DNA of 64,000 nucleotides, from positions 149,031 to 213,030 of the forward strand of contig NZ_WXVV01000012.1 of assembly GCF_013433315.1 (NCBI RefSeq). The letters run 5' to 3'. The position numbers were made by a program, and so were the translations under genes. How positions within the stretch are numbered: the stretch's first letter is position 1; the number at the start of each line of letters is the position of its first letter. The notes under the pieces are model-generated. The model did not search any database, had not been told where the DNA came from, and saw only the letters and a program-made list of their open reading frames with translations. This document shows positions 17,927 through 27,249 of the stretch, piece by piece. Origin of the DNA: Pseudomonas crudilactis (GTDB lineage Bacteria > Pseudomonadota > Gammaproteobacteria > Pseudomonadales > Pseudomonadaceae).

Positions 17927-18682
17927 ATGGACAGATCCAACGCCACACCCAATGTTCGTCGCCGGCATCGCAGCCTGGCGGAGGACCTGGTCACCGAGCT
18001 GTCGCGACGCATTTGCAGCGGCGAACTCGCGCGCGCGACGAAGCTGCCGACTGAATCTCAGGTCATGGCCGAGCACGGCGTCAGTCGCACGGTCGTGCGT
18101 GAGGCGATATCGCGTCTGCAGGCAGCAGGCCTGGTGGAAACCCGTCACGGTATCGGCACCTTTGTTCAGGACATACCCAGCCCGAGCGGTTTTCGCATTG
18201 ATCCGGACAACATCGTCACGCTTCAGGATGTCTTGGCGGTGCTTGAATTGCGCATCACTTTGGAGGTCGAGGCCGCTGGCCTGGCGTGTGCGCGGCGTAC
18301 CGATGAACAGCTGCAATTGATGCGTGATTCGCTGGACGCCATCAATTCCCGCGCCGTCAGTGTCGACTACGCCGTGTCGGCGGATTTCCAGTTCCACCAG
18401 CAAATTGCGCTGGCCACCGGCAACCGCTATTTCACCGACATCATGCTGCACCTGGGCGCCAACATTCTTCCGCGCACACGCCTGCATTCCAAGCGCCTGG
18501 AAAATGACCGCAAGGAGCCCTATCTGGAGCGCCTCAGTCGCGAGCATGAAGACATTTACATTGCGATTGTCCGGCGTGATTCCGACGCCGCACGCGCAGC
18601 CATGCGTTTGCATCTGTCCAACAGCCGCGAGCGTCTGCGCCGTGCCTACGAAGCTGCAGACGCGGCGGCGTTGAACGTCTGA
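17927..18682 (+). CDS. FadR-type (GntR/FCD) transcriptional regulator of the pectin locus
   Basis: This 251-residue protein starts at the ATG at 17927 (a TTG at 17918 is in frame). The N-terminal winged helix has LPTESQVMAEHGVSRTVVREAISRL (in two parts, ~residues 40-66). The C-terminal FCD ligand domain has the metal-site His and Asp pattern (FQFHQQIA, REHEDIYIAI). FCD regulators bind small organic acids, often uronates or aldarates. Position between pel and the uronate genes and the shared operators suggest control of pectin or uronate use, probably with autoregulation. It converges with the lactonase gene at a 4-base gap. Confidence 0.88.
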   Translation: MDRSNATPNVRRRHRSLAEDLVTELSRRICSGELARATKLPTESQVMAEHGVSRTVVREAISRLQAAGLVETRHGIGTFVQDIPSPSGFRIDPDNIVTLQDVLAVLELRITLEVEAAGLACARRTDEQLQLMRDSLDAINSRAVSVDYAVSADFQFHQQIALATGNRYFTDIMLHLGANILPRTRLHSKRLENDRKEPYLERLSREHEDIYIAIVRRDSDAARAAMRLHLSNSRERLRRAYEAADAAALNV

Positions 18683-18686
18683 AGCC

Positions 18687-19580
18687 TCAGGCGCGGGCCT
18701 TGGGTTCGGGCAGGCCTTGAACGCCCGGGTTGAGGGCAAAGACTCCGCCCGCCAGTGGCTGATCGGCGAGGTCGATGCCTTGCGGGCGAATCGAGGTGAC
18801 AAACAGAGTGTCGAGCCGAGGGCCGCCAAAGGCACACATCGTCGGTTTCTTCACCGGCACCGGCAGCGCGCGATCCAGTTTCCCCTGCGGGGTAAAGCGC
18901 AGCACCAAGCCGGCATCAATTGCGCAGATCCAGTAACAGCCATGTGAATCGACGGCGGCACCGTCCGGTCGACCGGGGTGGTCGTTCATGTCGACGAACA
19001 ATCGGCGGTTGTGCGGCGTGCCGCTGTCGATGTCGTAATCGAAGGCCCAGATCAGTTGCCGGCTCGGGTGCGAGTCGGACAGGTACATGGTGCGGCCGTC
19101 GGGGCTGAACGCCAAGCCGTTGGGCACCACGAGTTCCTCCAGTTGCGGCGCCAGCACCGATACATCATTCGGGTTTTGCGCGTCGTAGCGATACAGCGCG
19201 CCGACCGCTTCGGCACCCATGGCGGTTGGCATCGAGCTGGCCCAGAAGCGTCCCTGACGATCGCAGCGACCATCATTGAAGCGCATGCGCGGGCGGGCGT
19301 GCTCGACGCCGGTGAGCTTTTCCGCAGCCAGACGTCCGTCAGCCTGCGGGCGCAGTTTGAACAGGCCACTTTCCTGCGCGCCCAGCCAATGTCCCGCTTC
19401 GCTGCGGGCGATACAGGCGAGCATTTCGTCCGCCTGCCAGCAGTCGGTCTGGCCGTCGAGCTGCCAGCGATGCAAGCGGCCGGCCGGAATATCCACCCAA
19501 TACAAGGCATTTTCGTCGGCTTGCCAGACCGGGCTTTCACCGGTGGCGTTGCGCGCATCGACAATCAGTTCGGCATTCAT
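18687..19580 (-). CDS. uxuL: SMP-30 family sugar lactonase, probably aldarolactonase (UxuL-like)
   Basis: This 297-residue six-bladed propeller protein has metal ligands in the expected places: Glu15 in GESPVW, Asn near 102 (RFNDGRCD), Asn near 152 (VPNGLAFSPDG) and Asp near 204 (RPDGAAVD). The family hydrolyses sugar-acid lactones. Its start overlaps the stop of uronate dehydrogenase (ATGA), whose product is an aldarolactone, so it most likely opens galactaro- or glucarolactone. Substrate is inferred from this coupling. Confidence 0.85.
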   Translation of the reverse strand: MNAELIVDARNATGESPVWQADENALYWVDIPAGRLHRWQLDGQTDCWQADEMLACIARSEAGHWLGAQESGLFKLRPQADGRLAAEKLTGVEHARPRMRFNDGRCDRQGRFWASSMPTAMGAEAVGALYRYDAQNPNDVSVLAPQLEELVVPNGLAFSPDGRTMYLSDSHPSRQLIWAFDYDIDSGTPHNRRLFVDMNDHPGRPDGAAVDSHGCYWICAIDAGLVLRFTPQGKLDRALPVPVKKPTMCAFGGPRLDTLFVTSIRPQGIDLADQPLAGGVFALNPGVQGLPEPKARA

Positions 19581-20419
19581 GGTCGTGTCTGCGCCGGCGT
19601 TTCAAACGGACCAGCAGCGGTAAAGGCGCCGCCCTGATACAAGCGGTCGGGATGGTCGGCAGCGAGTGCCGGTTGTTGTTCGACCTGTGCGCGAAAGGCT
19701 TCGGAACTGTCCTGCGGCGCAAAGCCCAGGTGCGCGGCGTGCCGGTTGCTCCACCACTGATCACGGTTGGCGGACACCCCGTACACCACGCTGTGCCCGA
19801 CATCGCTGGCCAGCAGTGCGCGGGCGATCAGGTGCTCAAGATCGGTATAGCTCAGCCAGGTCGCCAGCATGCGCAAGTTGCGCGGTTCGGGGAATGAGGA
19901 ACCGATGCGCAGGCTCACTGTTTCGATGCCATAGCGGTGGAAATAGAAGGTTGCCAAGTCCTCGCCGTAAGCCTTCGACAAACCGTAATAACCGTCCGGG
20001 CGACGCGGCGAATGGGCGTCGATCTGTTCGTCCTGCGAGTAGAAACCGGTGACGTGGTTGGAGCTGGCGAACACGATGCGCTTGACCCCGTGCAGGCGCG
20101 CGGCCTCATAAACATGAAAGGTGCCGCGAATATTCGCCTCGAGAATTTCTTCGAAGGATCGCTCCACCGAGATCCCGCCCAAATGCACGATGGCATCGAC
20201 GCCCTCGACCAGCGCGGCGACAGCGGCCTTGTCGCTCAGATTGCAGTTGATCACTTCGTCATGCGCGCCGCGGCTCGGCGTCATCGCACTGATGTCCGAG
20301 GCGCGGACGATGTCGGCGTGAACCTGCAGGGTTTCTCGCAGAATCTGGCCGAGCCCACCGGCGGCGCCGGTCAGCAGAATACGGTTGAAGGGTTTGGCCA
20401 GCGTGGTTTGTGTGGTCAT
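19577..20419 (-). CDS. udh: Uronate dehydrogenase (NAD-dependent, SDR family)
   Basis: This is a 280-residue product from the ATG at 20419 (GGAAG upstream); the longer open frame to 20725 has no support. It has the Rossmann motif TGAAGGLG (~residues 17-24) and the catalytic Tyr-x3-Lys in YYGLSKAYGE (~residue 147). Udh oxidises galacturonate or glucuronate at C1 to the aldarolactone using NAD+. It lies downstream of the porin gene and is coupled to the lactonase. Confidence 0.9.
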   Translation of the reverse strand: MTTQTTLAKPFNRILLTGAAGGLGQILRETLQVHADIVRASDISAMTPSRGAHDEVINCNLSDKAAVAALVEGVDAIVHLGGISVERSFEEILEANIRGTFHVYEAARLHGVKRIVFASSNHVTGFYSQDEQIDAHSPRRPDGYYGLSKAYGEDLATFYFHRYGIETVSLRIGSSFPEPRNLRMLATWLSYTDLEHLIARALLASDVGHSVVYGVSANRDQWWSNRHAAHLGFAPQDSSEAFRAQVEQQPALAADHPDRLYQGGAFTAAGPFETPAQTRP

Positions 20420-20514
20420 GGTCGGGTCTTCCATTACGCGGTGGTGAAAGGGGGAGCGGCGGGGTGCCTGCCCGACAAGCGATGCGCGCTCGTCAGGCAA
20501 AAGCTGCGCGCGGC

Positions 20515-21240
20515 TTACATGAAGTTGTACTGCACGCCCAGACGCCAGCGAGCCTGGCGGTCGGGTGAGGTGGAGTCGACTTTGATGTCGCCGATTTCCA
20601 TGAAGGGCGCCCATTGTTTGGTGAGCTTGTATTTGACGATCAGGTTCTGTTCGTAGTCGTTCTTCTTGTTGTCGTAGCGGATGTAGTCGGTCTTGAAATA
20701 GATGAACTGATATTCGTAGGCCCACTTGTTGGCGGGCGTGTAGCCGAGCCAGCCTTCGAAGCGGTGGGTGGTCTGGTCATCCTTGTAGTGATCGGGCATG
20801 TCTTTGTTGACCTGATCGCGATCGAGTTTGCGCAGGTCCAGGCGATAGCGCGTCGCTACGTAAAAGGCGTCGTCGATTTTGTAGTTGTACTTGAGGCCGA
20901 ACTTGTAGGCGGTCGCATCCTTCGAGCTGTCCATCTGAAACGCCGGGGTCAGCGTCGACTGCGCGCTGAGCTTGTAGTTGTAGCTCACCGTGAACTCATG
21001 GCCGTTGTTGACCATGTTGTCGTAGGCGACATCTTTGCGGTCGCCGGCCGTGCGGTATTTCATCTCCGCCTCAAACCCCAGTCCACTGTCCAGGCGGTAG
21101 TTGAGCTTGATTCGATCGGCGTGGGCGCTGTCCTCCTCGGTGTACTGATGGCGGTAGTTGAGGCTGGCAGAGTCAGCGTGGGCAGAGAAGGGCAGGCCGA
21201 GGGCCGCGACAGTGACGAGCGTGCGTAGGGTGGTGTTCAT
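20515..21240 (-). CDS. kdgM: KdgM-family oligogalacturonate porin
   Basis: This 241-residue outer-membrane barrel has a signal peptide (cut near SAHA, residue 22), alternating amphipathic strands rich in Tyr and charged residues, and the C-terminal WRLGVQYNFM with a penultimate Phe. KdgM porins pass acidic oligogalacturonides. First gene of the minus-strand kdgM-udh-uxuL unit; a candidate operator lies 94 bases upstream. Confidence 0.88.
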   Translation of the reverse strand: MNTTLRTLVTVAALGLPFSAHADSASLNYRHQYTEEDSAHADRIKLNYRLDSGLGFEAEMKYRTAGDRKDVAYDNMVNNGHEFTVSYNYKLSAQSTLTPAFQMDSSKDATAYKFGLKYNYKIDDAFYVATRYRLDLRKLDRDQVNKDMPDHYKDDQTTHRFEGWLGYTPANKWAYEYQFIYFKTDYIRYDNKKNDYEQNLIVKYKLTKQWAPFMEIGDIKVDSTSPDRQARWRLGVQYNFM

Positions 21241-21333
21241 ACGGTCTTCTTTTTTGTTTTTGTTAGGGTCGTTTGACGAGTACTACAGGCACCGCGATGT
21301 TGCGTATGGCTCTCATTTGAGGCACAGATATAA

Positions 21334-21346
21334 GTTATCGTACGAC
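21334..21346. promoter_or_regulatory. Candidate operator b, GTTATCGTACGAC
   Basis: It matches the GTYRTCGTACRAC consensus shared with 17863 and 21525. It lies in the 360-base divergent region between kdgM and the enolase-family gene, which otherwise holds no gene. Confidence 0.6.
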
Positions 21347-21524
21347 AAGATGACTCGTCTATGTGATTTTGCTAGTTTAGAAACATGTTGATACATATAT
21401 GCCCTGTGAATAGGGGTCTAAAGCAAGTCCTGTTATTCCGTAGTCATCTTTAAATATGGCGCTTTGCTGGACGTTTAGCCGCAAAGGCGTCGATTCGAAG
21501 AGGTGTTATTGGGTCTTTTCAAGT

Positions 21525-21537
21525 GTTGTACGATGAC
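21525..21537. promoter_or_regulatory. Candidate operator c (reverse complement GTCATCGTACAAC)
   Basis: Third occurrence of the 13-mer, on the minus strand, 64 bases before the start of the enolase-family gene that leads the transport operon. Confidence 0.6.
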
Positions 21538-21600
21538 CTATGATCGGTCGCAACCGACGACACTCCTGTCACAAATCCAATAAGAAGGCTCAAGACGTCC

Positions 21601-22755
21601 ATGAGAATCACAGCAGTCAACGTCCAGGTTTTTTCCTATCCCACCCGCCGCGCAGTCGACAGCGCCGGTCATGCTCATCCCGGTGATGTCAGTCAGGCGC
21701 AAATGGCGTTGCTGCGCATCCAGACCGAAGACGGCAAGGAGGGTTATGCCCTCGGTGCGCCGGAGCTGATTCGTCCTTATGTGCTGGATGGTTTTGTGCG
21801 CAAGGTGCTGGTCGGGCAGAACGCCTTTGATCGCGAAAAGATCTGGCATGACCTGGCGCACTGGCAGCGTGGCAGCGCCAGCCAGTTGACTGACCGCGCG
21901 CTGGCGTTGGTCGAGCAGGCGTTGTGGGATTGGGCGGGGCGCAAGCTCGGGGTGCCGGTGCACAAGTTGATCGGCGGTTTTCGCGACAAGGTGCCGGCGT
22001 ACGGCTCAACCATGTGCGGCGATGAATTGCCTGAGGGCCTGGCGACGCCGGAAGACTATGGACGCTTTGCCGAAACGCTGGTCAAGCGCGGCTACAAGGC
22101 GATCAAATTGCACACCTGGATGCCGCCGGTCTCGTTCGCGCCAAGCCCGCGCATTGACGTCAAAGCCTGCGCGGCAGTGCGCGAAGCGGTGGGCCCGGAC
22201 ATCGCCTTGATGCTCGACGGTTATCACTGGTACAGCCGCACCGAAGCGCTGTACATCGGACGCGAACTGGAAAAACTCGACTTCGCCTGGTTCGAAGAAC
22301 CGATGATGGAAGAGTCCGCCGAATCCTATGCCTGGCTGGCGGGGCAACTGGACATTCCGGTACTCGGCCCGGAAACCTTGTCCGGCAAACACCTGAGCCG
22401 GGCCAGTTGGGTCAAGCACGACGTTTGCGACATTCTGCGTGCCGGGGTCGCCGGGGTCGGCGGGATCGGACCTTGCCTGAAAGTCGCGCACATGGCCGAG
22501 TCGTTTGGCATGGATTGCGAAATCCATGGCAACGGCGCAGCCAACCTGACGGTGGTCGGCGCGATCAAGAACTGCACCTGGTACGAGCGCGGCTTGCTGC
22601 ACCCGTATCTGGATTACGACGAGGTGCCGGCGTACCTCAAGCGCCTGGTCGATCCGATGGACAGCGACGGTTTTGTGCATTTGTCCGACCTGCCGGGTCT
22701 GGGCGAAGACATCGACTTCAACTTCATCGAGATGAACACGCTTAAAAGCTTCTGA
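21601..22755 (+). CDS. Enolase-superfamily (mandelate racemase type) sugar-acid enzyme
   Basis: This 384-residue protein has a capping domain then a TIM barrel with Mg ligands Asp near 205 (LMLDGYHW), Glu near 232 (WFEEPM) and Glu near 257 (GPETL). The second-strand catalytic pair reads K-L-H (AIKLHTW, ~169-171) rather than K-x-K. Such enzymes dehydrate aldarates or isomerise aldarolactones. Context next to udh/uxuL and candidate operator c suggest it acts on galactarate or galactarolactone; the exact reaction cannot be decided here. It starts the operon that continues into the ABC importer. Confidence 0.8.
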   Translation: MRITAVNVQVFSYPTRRAVDSAGHAHPGDVSQAQMALLRIQTEDGKEGYALGAPELIRPYVLDGFVRKVLVGQNAFDREKIWHDLAHWQRGSASQLTDRALALVEQALWDWAGRKLGVPVHKLIGGFRDKVPAYGSTMCGDELPEGLATPEDYGRFAETLVKRGYKAIKLHTWMPPVSFAPSPRIDVKACAAVREAVGPDIALMLDGYHWYSRTEALYIGRELEKLDFAWFEEPMMEESAESYAWLAGQLDIPVLGPETLSGKHLSRASWVKHDVCDILRAGVAGVGGIGPCLKVAHMAESFGMDCEIHGNGAANLTVVGAIKNCTWYERGLLHPYLDYDEVPAYLKRLVDPMDSDGFVHLSDLPGLGEDIDFNFIEMNTLKSF

Positions 22756-22769
22756 CGTGTACGCGGGCT

Positions 22770-22787
22770 GCCCGGTGCATGCCGGGC
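22770..22787 (+). other. Intercistronic hairpin before the first binding protein
   Basis: The stem GCCCGG / CCGGGC has a 6-base loop and no T run. It is probably an mRNA-stabilising or processing element rather than a terminator. Confidence 0.45.
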
Positions 22788-22827
22788 TGTCCGAGAGCCC
22801 TATAAATATAAGAAAGGCACTCTCGCT

Positions 22828-24438
22828 ATGAACATTCTTCCTTCGCTGTGGGCGCGGGTTCTGGTGGCTACCCTGACGGTGACCGCGCTACCTGTCGTCC
22901 ATGCCAAAACCCCGGCCGATCAATTGATCGTCGGCATGAGCATGATCAATCTGCTGTCCCTCGACCCGGCAGCCGCCACCGGCCTGGACGTGTCGGAGAT
23001 CAATGCCAACCTCTATGACATGTTGCTGGTGCAAGACGTCGCTGCGCCGGATCAGCTGTTGCCGGCACTCGCCGAGCGCTGGCAAGTCAGCGACGACCGC
23101 AAGACCCTGACCTTCAATCTGCGCCAGGGCGTGCAATTTCAATCGGGCAACCCGTTGAGCGCCGAAGACGTCGCCTGGTCGTTGCAGCGCGTGCTCAAAC
23201 TCAATCTCGCACTGGCGTCGACCTGGAAGGCTTACGGTTTTACTGCTGACAACGTCGAGCGTTCGATGCGCGCGACCGATGCCAATACCTTCGTCATTGA
23301 ATTGCCGCGACCCACCGATCCGCAGTTGGTGCTCAACACGCTGGCGACCTCGCCAAGTGCCTTCATTCTTGACCGCAAAAAAGTCCTCGAACATCAGAAG
23401 AACAATGACCTGGGCGCCGCCTGGCTGGTGACGCACGCCGCCGGCAGTGGTGCCTTCGTGCTCAATGACTGGCGGGCCAACGACGTGATTCTGATGAGCC
23501 GTTTCGACGGTTACTGGGGTGGCCCGGCCAAGCTCAAGCGCATCGTCATGCGCAACATGACCGAGTCGCAGTCGTTGCGTCTGATGATCGAACGGGGCGA
23601 CCTCGACATCGCCAAAGGCATGTCGGCGCCGGACATCCAGGCCTTGCAGAACAGCGACAAGGTCCGCACGCAAACCTTGCAACGCGGCACGTTGTATTAC
23701 GTCGCACTGAGTGTGAAGCAGCCGATGTTCGCCGACGCGCGCGTGCGCAAGGCCGTGCGCTCGTTGATCGACTACCAGGGCATCAACCAGACTGTCATGC
23801 CGCACTACGGCGTGATCAATCAGCGGCCGATGCCGTTGGGACTGGCCGCGCGCCTGCCGGATCCCGGTTATCGACTGAATGTCGATGAGGCAAAAAAACT
23901 TCTCGCTGACGCCGGTTACCCGAACGGGTTCAAGACCAGTATTCGCGTGCTGGCCGAGCCGCCGTTCATCAACATCGCCTCCAATCTGCAATCGACGCTG
24001 GCGCAGGCCGGGATCGAAGCCAGCATCATCACCGGCACCGGTAACCAGATCTACGGCGCCATGCGTGAGCGTAGTTTCGACATCATCGTCGGCCGTGGCG
24101 GTGGCGGCGCCGAACGTCATCCTCATTCGAGCCTGCGCACGCTGGTGTACAACCCGGATAACCGTGACGAAGCCAAGCTGAGCAACTTCCAGGGCTGGCG
24201 CACTTCGTTCTACAGTCCCGAGTTGAATCAGTTGATCGAGAGTGCCGAAGTCGAGCCCGATGCGCAGAAACAACTGGCGCAGTATCAGGACATCCAGCAG
24301 CAACTCGATCAGCAAGTGGGCGCGATTCTGCCGGTCTCGCAGATGACCGACACGGTGTTGGTTTACGCCGATGTTGCCGATTTTCAAGGGCACACAGCCG
24401 CGACCACACGCTACAAAGACGTCTACAAAAAACGCTGA
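22828..24438 (+). CDS. ABC importer substrate-binding protein, family 5 (first copy)
   Basis: This 536-residue periplasmic protein has a signal peptide cut near VVHA (residue 26), then KTPADQLIVGMSM and the SBP_bac_5 core (LTFNLRQGVQFQSGNPLSAEDVAWSL is the typical region, ~95-120). Members bind peptides, nickel or oligosaccharides. The close paralogue at 25583 serves the same transporter. Placement in the pectin operon suggests an oligogalacturonide or uronate-derived ligand (inference). Confidence 0.9.
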   Translation: MNILPSLWARVLVATLTVTALPVVHAKTPADQLIVGMSMINLLSLDPAAATGLDVSEINANLYDMLLVQDVAAPDQLLPALAERWQVSDDRKTLTFNLRQGVQFQSGNPLSAEDVAWSLQRVLKLNLALASTWKAYGFTADNVERSMRATDANTFVIELPRPTDPQLVLNTLATSPSAFILDRKKVLEHQKNNDLGAAWLVTHAAGSGAFVLNDWRANDVILMSRFDGYWGGPAKLKRIVMRNMTESQSLRLMIERGDLDIAKGMSAPDIQALQNSDKVRTQTLQRGTLYYVALSVKQPMFADARVRKAVRSLIDYQGINQTVMPHYGVINQRPMPLGLAARLPDPGYRLNVDEAKKLLADAGYPNGFKTSIRVLAEPPFINIASNLQSTLAQAGIEASIITGTGNQIYGAMRERSFDIIVGRGGGGAERHPHSSLRTLVYNPDNRDEAKLSNFQGWRTSFYSPELNQLIESAEVEPDAQKQLAQYQDIQQQLDQQVGAILPVSQMTDTVLVYADVADFQGHTAATTRYKDVYKKR

Positions 24439-24498
24439 AATGCACGGATGAACTTCGCGTGCCGGGTGCACCGGTGACCGTTTTATCAGGAGCTGACT

Positions 24499-25536
24499 AT
24501 GTTTGTTATGACTGCCTCTGCCATGGGAGCCCGCGCCTCCAATACCGCGCGGCGTGCCAGCACGGTACTGGTGACGTTGCTGGGCCTGCTGGCGCTGACG
24601 TTTATCATCGGTCGGGTCATGCCGCTCGATCCGGTGCTGGCGGTGGTCGGGCCGGACGCCGACAGTTCGACCTACGATCAGGTGTATCGGGCGATGGGGC
24701 TGGACAAACCGATCTGGACCCAGTTCGGCCTGTACCTCAATGACTTGCTGCACGGCAATTTCGGTAACGCGCTGTTGACCGGGCACCCGGTGCTCGATGA
24801 CATCCGCCGAGTGTTCCCGGCCACCATCGAGCTGGCGACCCTGGCCATCCTCTTCGGTGTGCTGATCGGTTTGCCGCTGGGCGTCTGCGCGGCGAGCAAT
24901 CAAGGGCGACTGGGCGATCATGTCGCGCGAGTGATTACCCTGTTCGGCTATTCCACACCGATTTTCTGGCTGGGCATGATGGGCTTGCTGGTGTTTTACG
25001 CCTGGCTCGGCTGGGCCGGGGGCGCCGGTCGCATCGACCTGGCGTACGACGGCATGGTGCCCGAAGTCACCGGGCTATTGCTGATCGATTCGAGCCTGGC
25101 AGGTGACTGGGAAGCCTTCGCCAGCGCCTTGCGCCACATCGTCTTGCCGGCGCTGATCCTCGGGCTGAACTCGGTGGCTTATATCAGTCGGATGACGCGC
25201 AGCTTCATGCTCGAGCAACTGTCCCAGGAATACATCATCACCGCTCGGGTCAAGGGTTTGTCGCGCCGCCAGGTGGTCTGGGGTCACGCCTTTCGCAACA
25301 TCCTCGTGCAACTGCTGACAGTAGTGGCGCTGGCTTACGGCTCGCTGCTCGAAGGCGCGGTGCTGATCGAAACGGTCTTTGCCTGGCCGGGTTTCGGCCA
25401 GTACCTGACCAGCAGCCTGATGCTCGGCGACATGAATGCGGTGATGGGCTGTGTGCTGGTGATCGGTTTGATTTTTGTCGCGCTCAACCTGATCAGCGAT
25501 GCCTTGTACAAGGTCTTCGACCCGCGCACCCGTTAA
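24499..25536 (+). CDS. ABC importer inner-membrane permease (DppB type)
   Basis: This 345-residue polytopic protein starts at the ATG at 24499 after AGGAGCTG. It has the N-terminal membrane helix of DppB proteins (LLGLLALTFIIGRVMPLDP) and the EAA loop ARVKGLSRRQVVWGHAFRN near residues 250-270 that contacts the ATPases. It sits unusually between the two binding-protein genes. Confidence 0.93.
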   Translation: MFVMTASAMGARASNTARRASTVLVTLLGLLALTFIIGRVMPLDPVLAVVGPDADSSTYDQVYRAMGLDKPIWTQFGLYLNDLLHGNFGNALLTGHPVLDDIRRVFPATIELATLAILFGVLIGLPLGVCAASNQGRLGDHVARVITLFGYSTPIFWLGMMGLLVFYAWLGWAGGAGRIDLAYDGMVPEVTGLLLIDSSLAGDWEAFASALRHIVLPALILGLNSVAYISRMTRSFMLEQLSQEYIITARVKGLSRRQVVWGHAFRNILVQLLTVVALAYGSLLEGAVLIETVFAWPGFGQYLTSSLMLGDMNAVMGCVLVIGLIFVALNLISDALYKVFDPRTR

Positions 25537-25582
25537 CACGCTTGGCAGCAGCACTAAAAATTATAAAAAGAAGGATTTTTCA

Positions 25583-27193
25583 ATGACGACTGCATTTACC
25601 AAACTGCACGCTGGCCTGTTGGCGGCGATCCTGGCGCTGGTGCCGATGACCCAGGCCAGCGCCAAGACGCCGGCCGATCAACTGATCGTCGGCATGAGCA
25701 TGGTCAACCTGTTTTCCATCGATCCGGCCAACGCGCCAGGTCTCGACGCTTCCGGCGTCAATGCCAATCTTTATGACACTCTGGTCAAGCGAGATCAGGG
25801 CAATCCGGAACAGCATCTGCCGCAACTGGCCGAGCGCTGGACGATCAGCGACGACGGCAAGCAGATAACCTTTCATTTGCGTCAGGACGTCAAGTTTCAC
25901 TCCGGCAATCCGCTGACCGCTGAAGATGTGGCCTGGTCGCTGTACCGGGTGATGAAACTCAATTTCGGTCTGGCCACGACCTGGAAAGCCTACGGTTATA
26001 ACGTCGACAACATTCAGTCACTGATCCGCGCCAGCGATACCCACACGCTGGTCGTCGACTTGCCGCAAACCATGGACCCACTGTTATTGATCGACTCGCT
26101 GGCGATCTCGCCAAGCGCGGTGGTGATCGATCGCAAAACAGCGTTGGCGCATGAGAAAAACGCTGACCTCGGTGCTAACTGGCTGGTGACCAACGAGGCC
26201 GGCAGCGGACCGTTTGTGCTGAGCAAATGGACAGCGAACGACTCGCTGTTGCTGACCCGCTTCGACGGTTACTGGGGCGGTGCTGCCAAGCTCAAACGCG
26301 TGGTGGTGCGGCACATGACCGAATCGCAGTCGCTGCGCCTGATGCTGGAGCGCGGTGACCTCGATCTGGCGTATGGCATGGCCGCACCGGACATCCGCGC
26401 CATCGACGGTTCGGAAAAAATCCACGTACAGTCACTGCCGCGCGGCACCATGTATTACGTTGCGCTGAGCATGAAGCAACCCGAATTTGCCAATCCCAAA
26501 GTGCGCGAAGCGGTGCGCAACCTGATCGACTACAAGGGCCTCGACGAACAGGTGATGCCGTATTACGGCCAGCTGAATCAGCAGCCGATGCAACTCGGTC
26601 TGGCGGCGCGCCTGCCGGATCCGGGTTATCACATGGACGTCGCCAAGGCGAAAAAACTCCTCGCCGAAGCGGGTTATCCGGACGGCTTCAGCACGACCAT
26701 TCGCACATTGTCAGAGCCGCCCTTCATCGACATCGCCGCGCGCCTGCAAGCGACGCTGGCCGAGGGCGGGATCAAGGCCAGCATCGTCAACGGCACTGGC
26801 AACCAGGTGTACGGCGCCATGCGCGCGCGCAACTTCGACATCATCGTTGCGCGCGGGGCCGAGCGCTATCCGCATCCGTATTTCAGCCTGCGCACGTTTG
26901 CCTACAACCCCAACAACAGCGATGACGCCGGCCTGCCGAATTTCCAGGGTTGGCGCGCGTCGTTTTTCAGTCCGCAGCTCAATAGCCTGATTGATCAGGC
27001 CGGGGTCGAACGCGATGCCGGCCAGCGCCTGAACCTGTATCACCAGGCGCAGAAAATCTACGACGAGCAGGTCGGCCCGATCATGATGATTTCGCAGATG
27101 ACCGACACCGTGGTCAGCGCCGCCGACGTCAAGGGTTTCGCCGGTGACGATGCCGAGGCAACGCGCTATCTGGGTGTCTACAAACAACGCTGA
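25583..27193 (+). CDS. ABC importer substrate-binding protein, family 5 (second copy)
   Basis: From the ATG at 25583 (AAGAAGGA upstream) this makes 536 residues, the same length as the first copy and collinear with it, sharing KTPADQLIVGMSM after the signal peptide and long matching stretches. The signal peptide ends near QASA. Both copies being intact implies two ligands or two affinities for one transporter. Confidence 0.9.
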   Translation: MTTAFTKLHAGLLAAILALVPMTQASAKTPADQLIVGMSMVNLFSIDPANAPGLDASGVNANLYDTLVKRDQGNPEQHLPQLAERWTISDDGKQITFHLRQDVKFHSGNPLTAEDVAWSLYRVMKLNFGLATTWKAYGYNVDNIQSLIRASDTHTLVVDLPQTMDPLLLIDSLAISPSAVVIDRKTALAHEKNADLGANWLVTNEAGSGPFVLSKWTANDSLLLTRFDGYWGGAAKLKRVVVRHMTESQSLRLMLERGDLDLAYGMAAPDIRAIDGSEKIHVQSLPRGTMYYVALSMKQPEFANPKVREAVRNLIDYKGLDEQVMPYYGQLNQQPMQLGLAARLPDPGYHMDVAKAKKLLAEAGYPDGFSTTIRTLSEPPFIDIAARLQATLAEGGIKASIVNGTGNQVYGAMRARNFDIIVARGAERYPHPYFSLRTFAYNPNNSDDAGLPNFQGWRASFFSPQLNSLIDQAGVERDAGQRLNLYHQAQKIYDEQVGPIMMISQMTDTVVSAADVKGFAGDDAEATRYLGVYKQR

Positions 27194-27199
27194 ACGCTG

Positions 27200-27225
27200 C
27201 CCGGTGCGTCGGCTTACGCGCCGGG
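27200..27225 (+). other. Intercistronic hairpin after the second binding protein
   Basis: The 9-bp stem CCCGGTGCG / CGCGCCGGG has an 8-base loop and no T run. Such hairpins after binding-protein genes often protect the upstream mRNA and raise binding-protein output relative to the permeases. Confidence 0.5.
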
Positions 27226-27249
27226 TAATCCTGAATTCAATCCGAGAAC

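Noticed and set aside
22888..24921. A 677-codon open frame on the minus strand
   Set aside because: It lies opposite the binding protein and DppB permease genes and shows no domain; an Arg/His/Gln-rich shadow frame.
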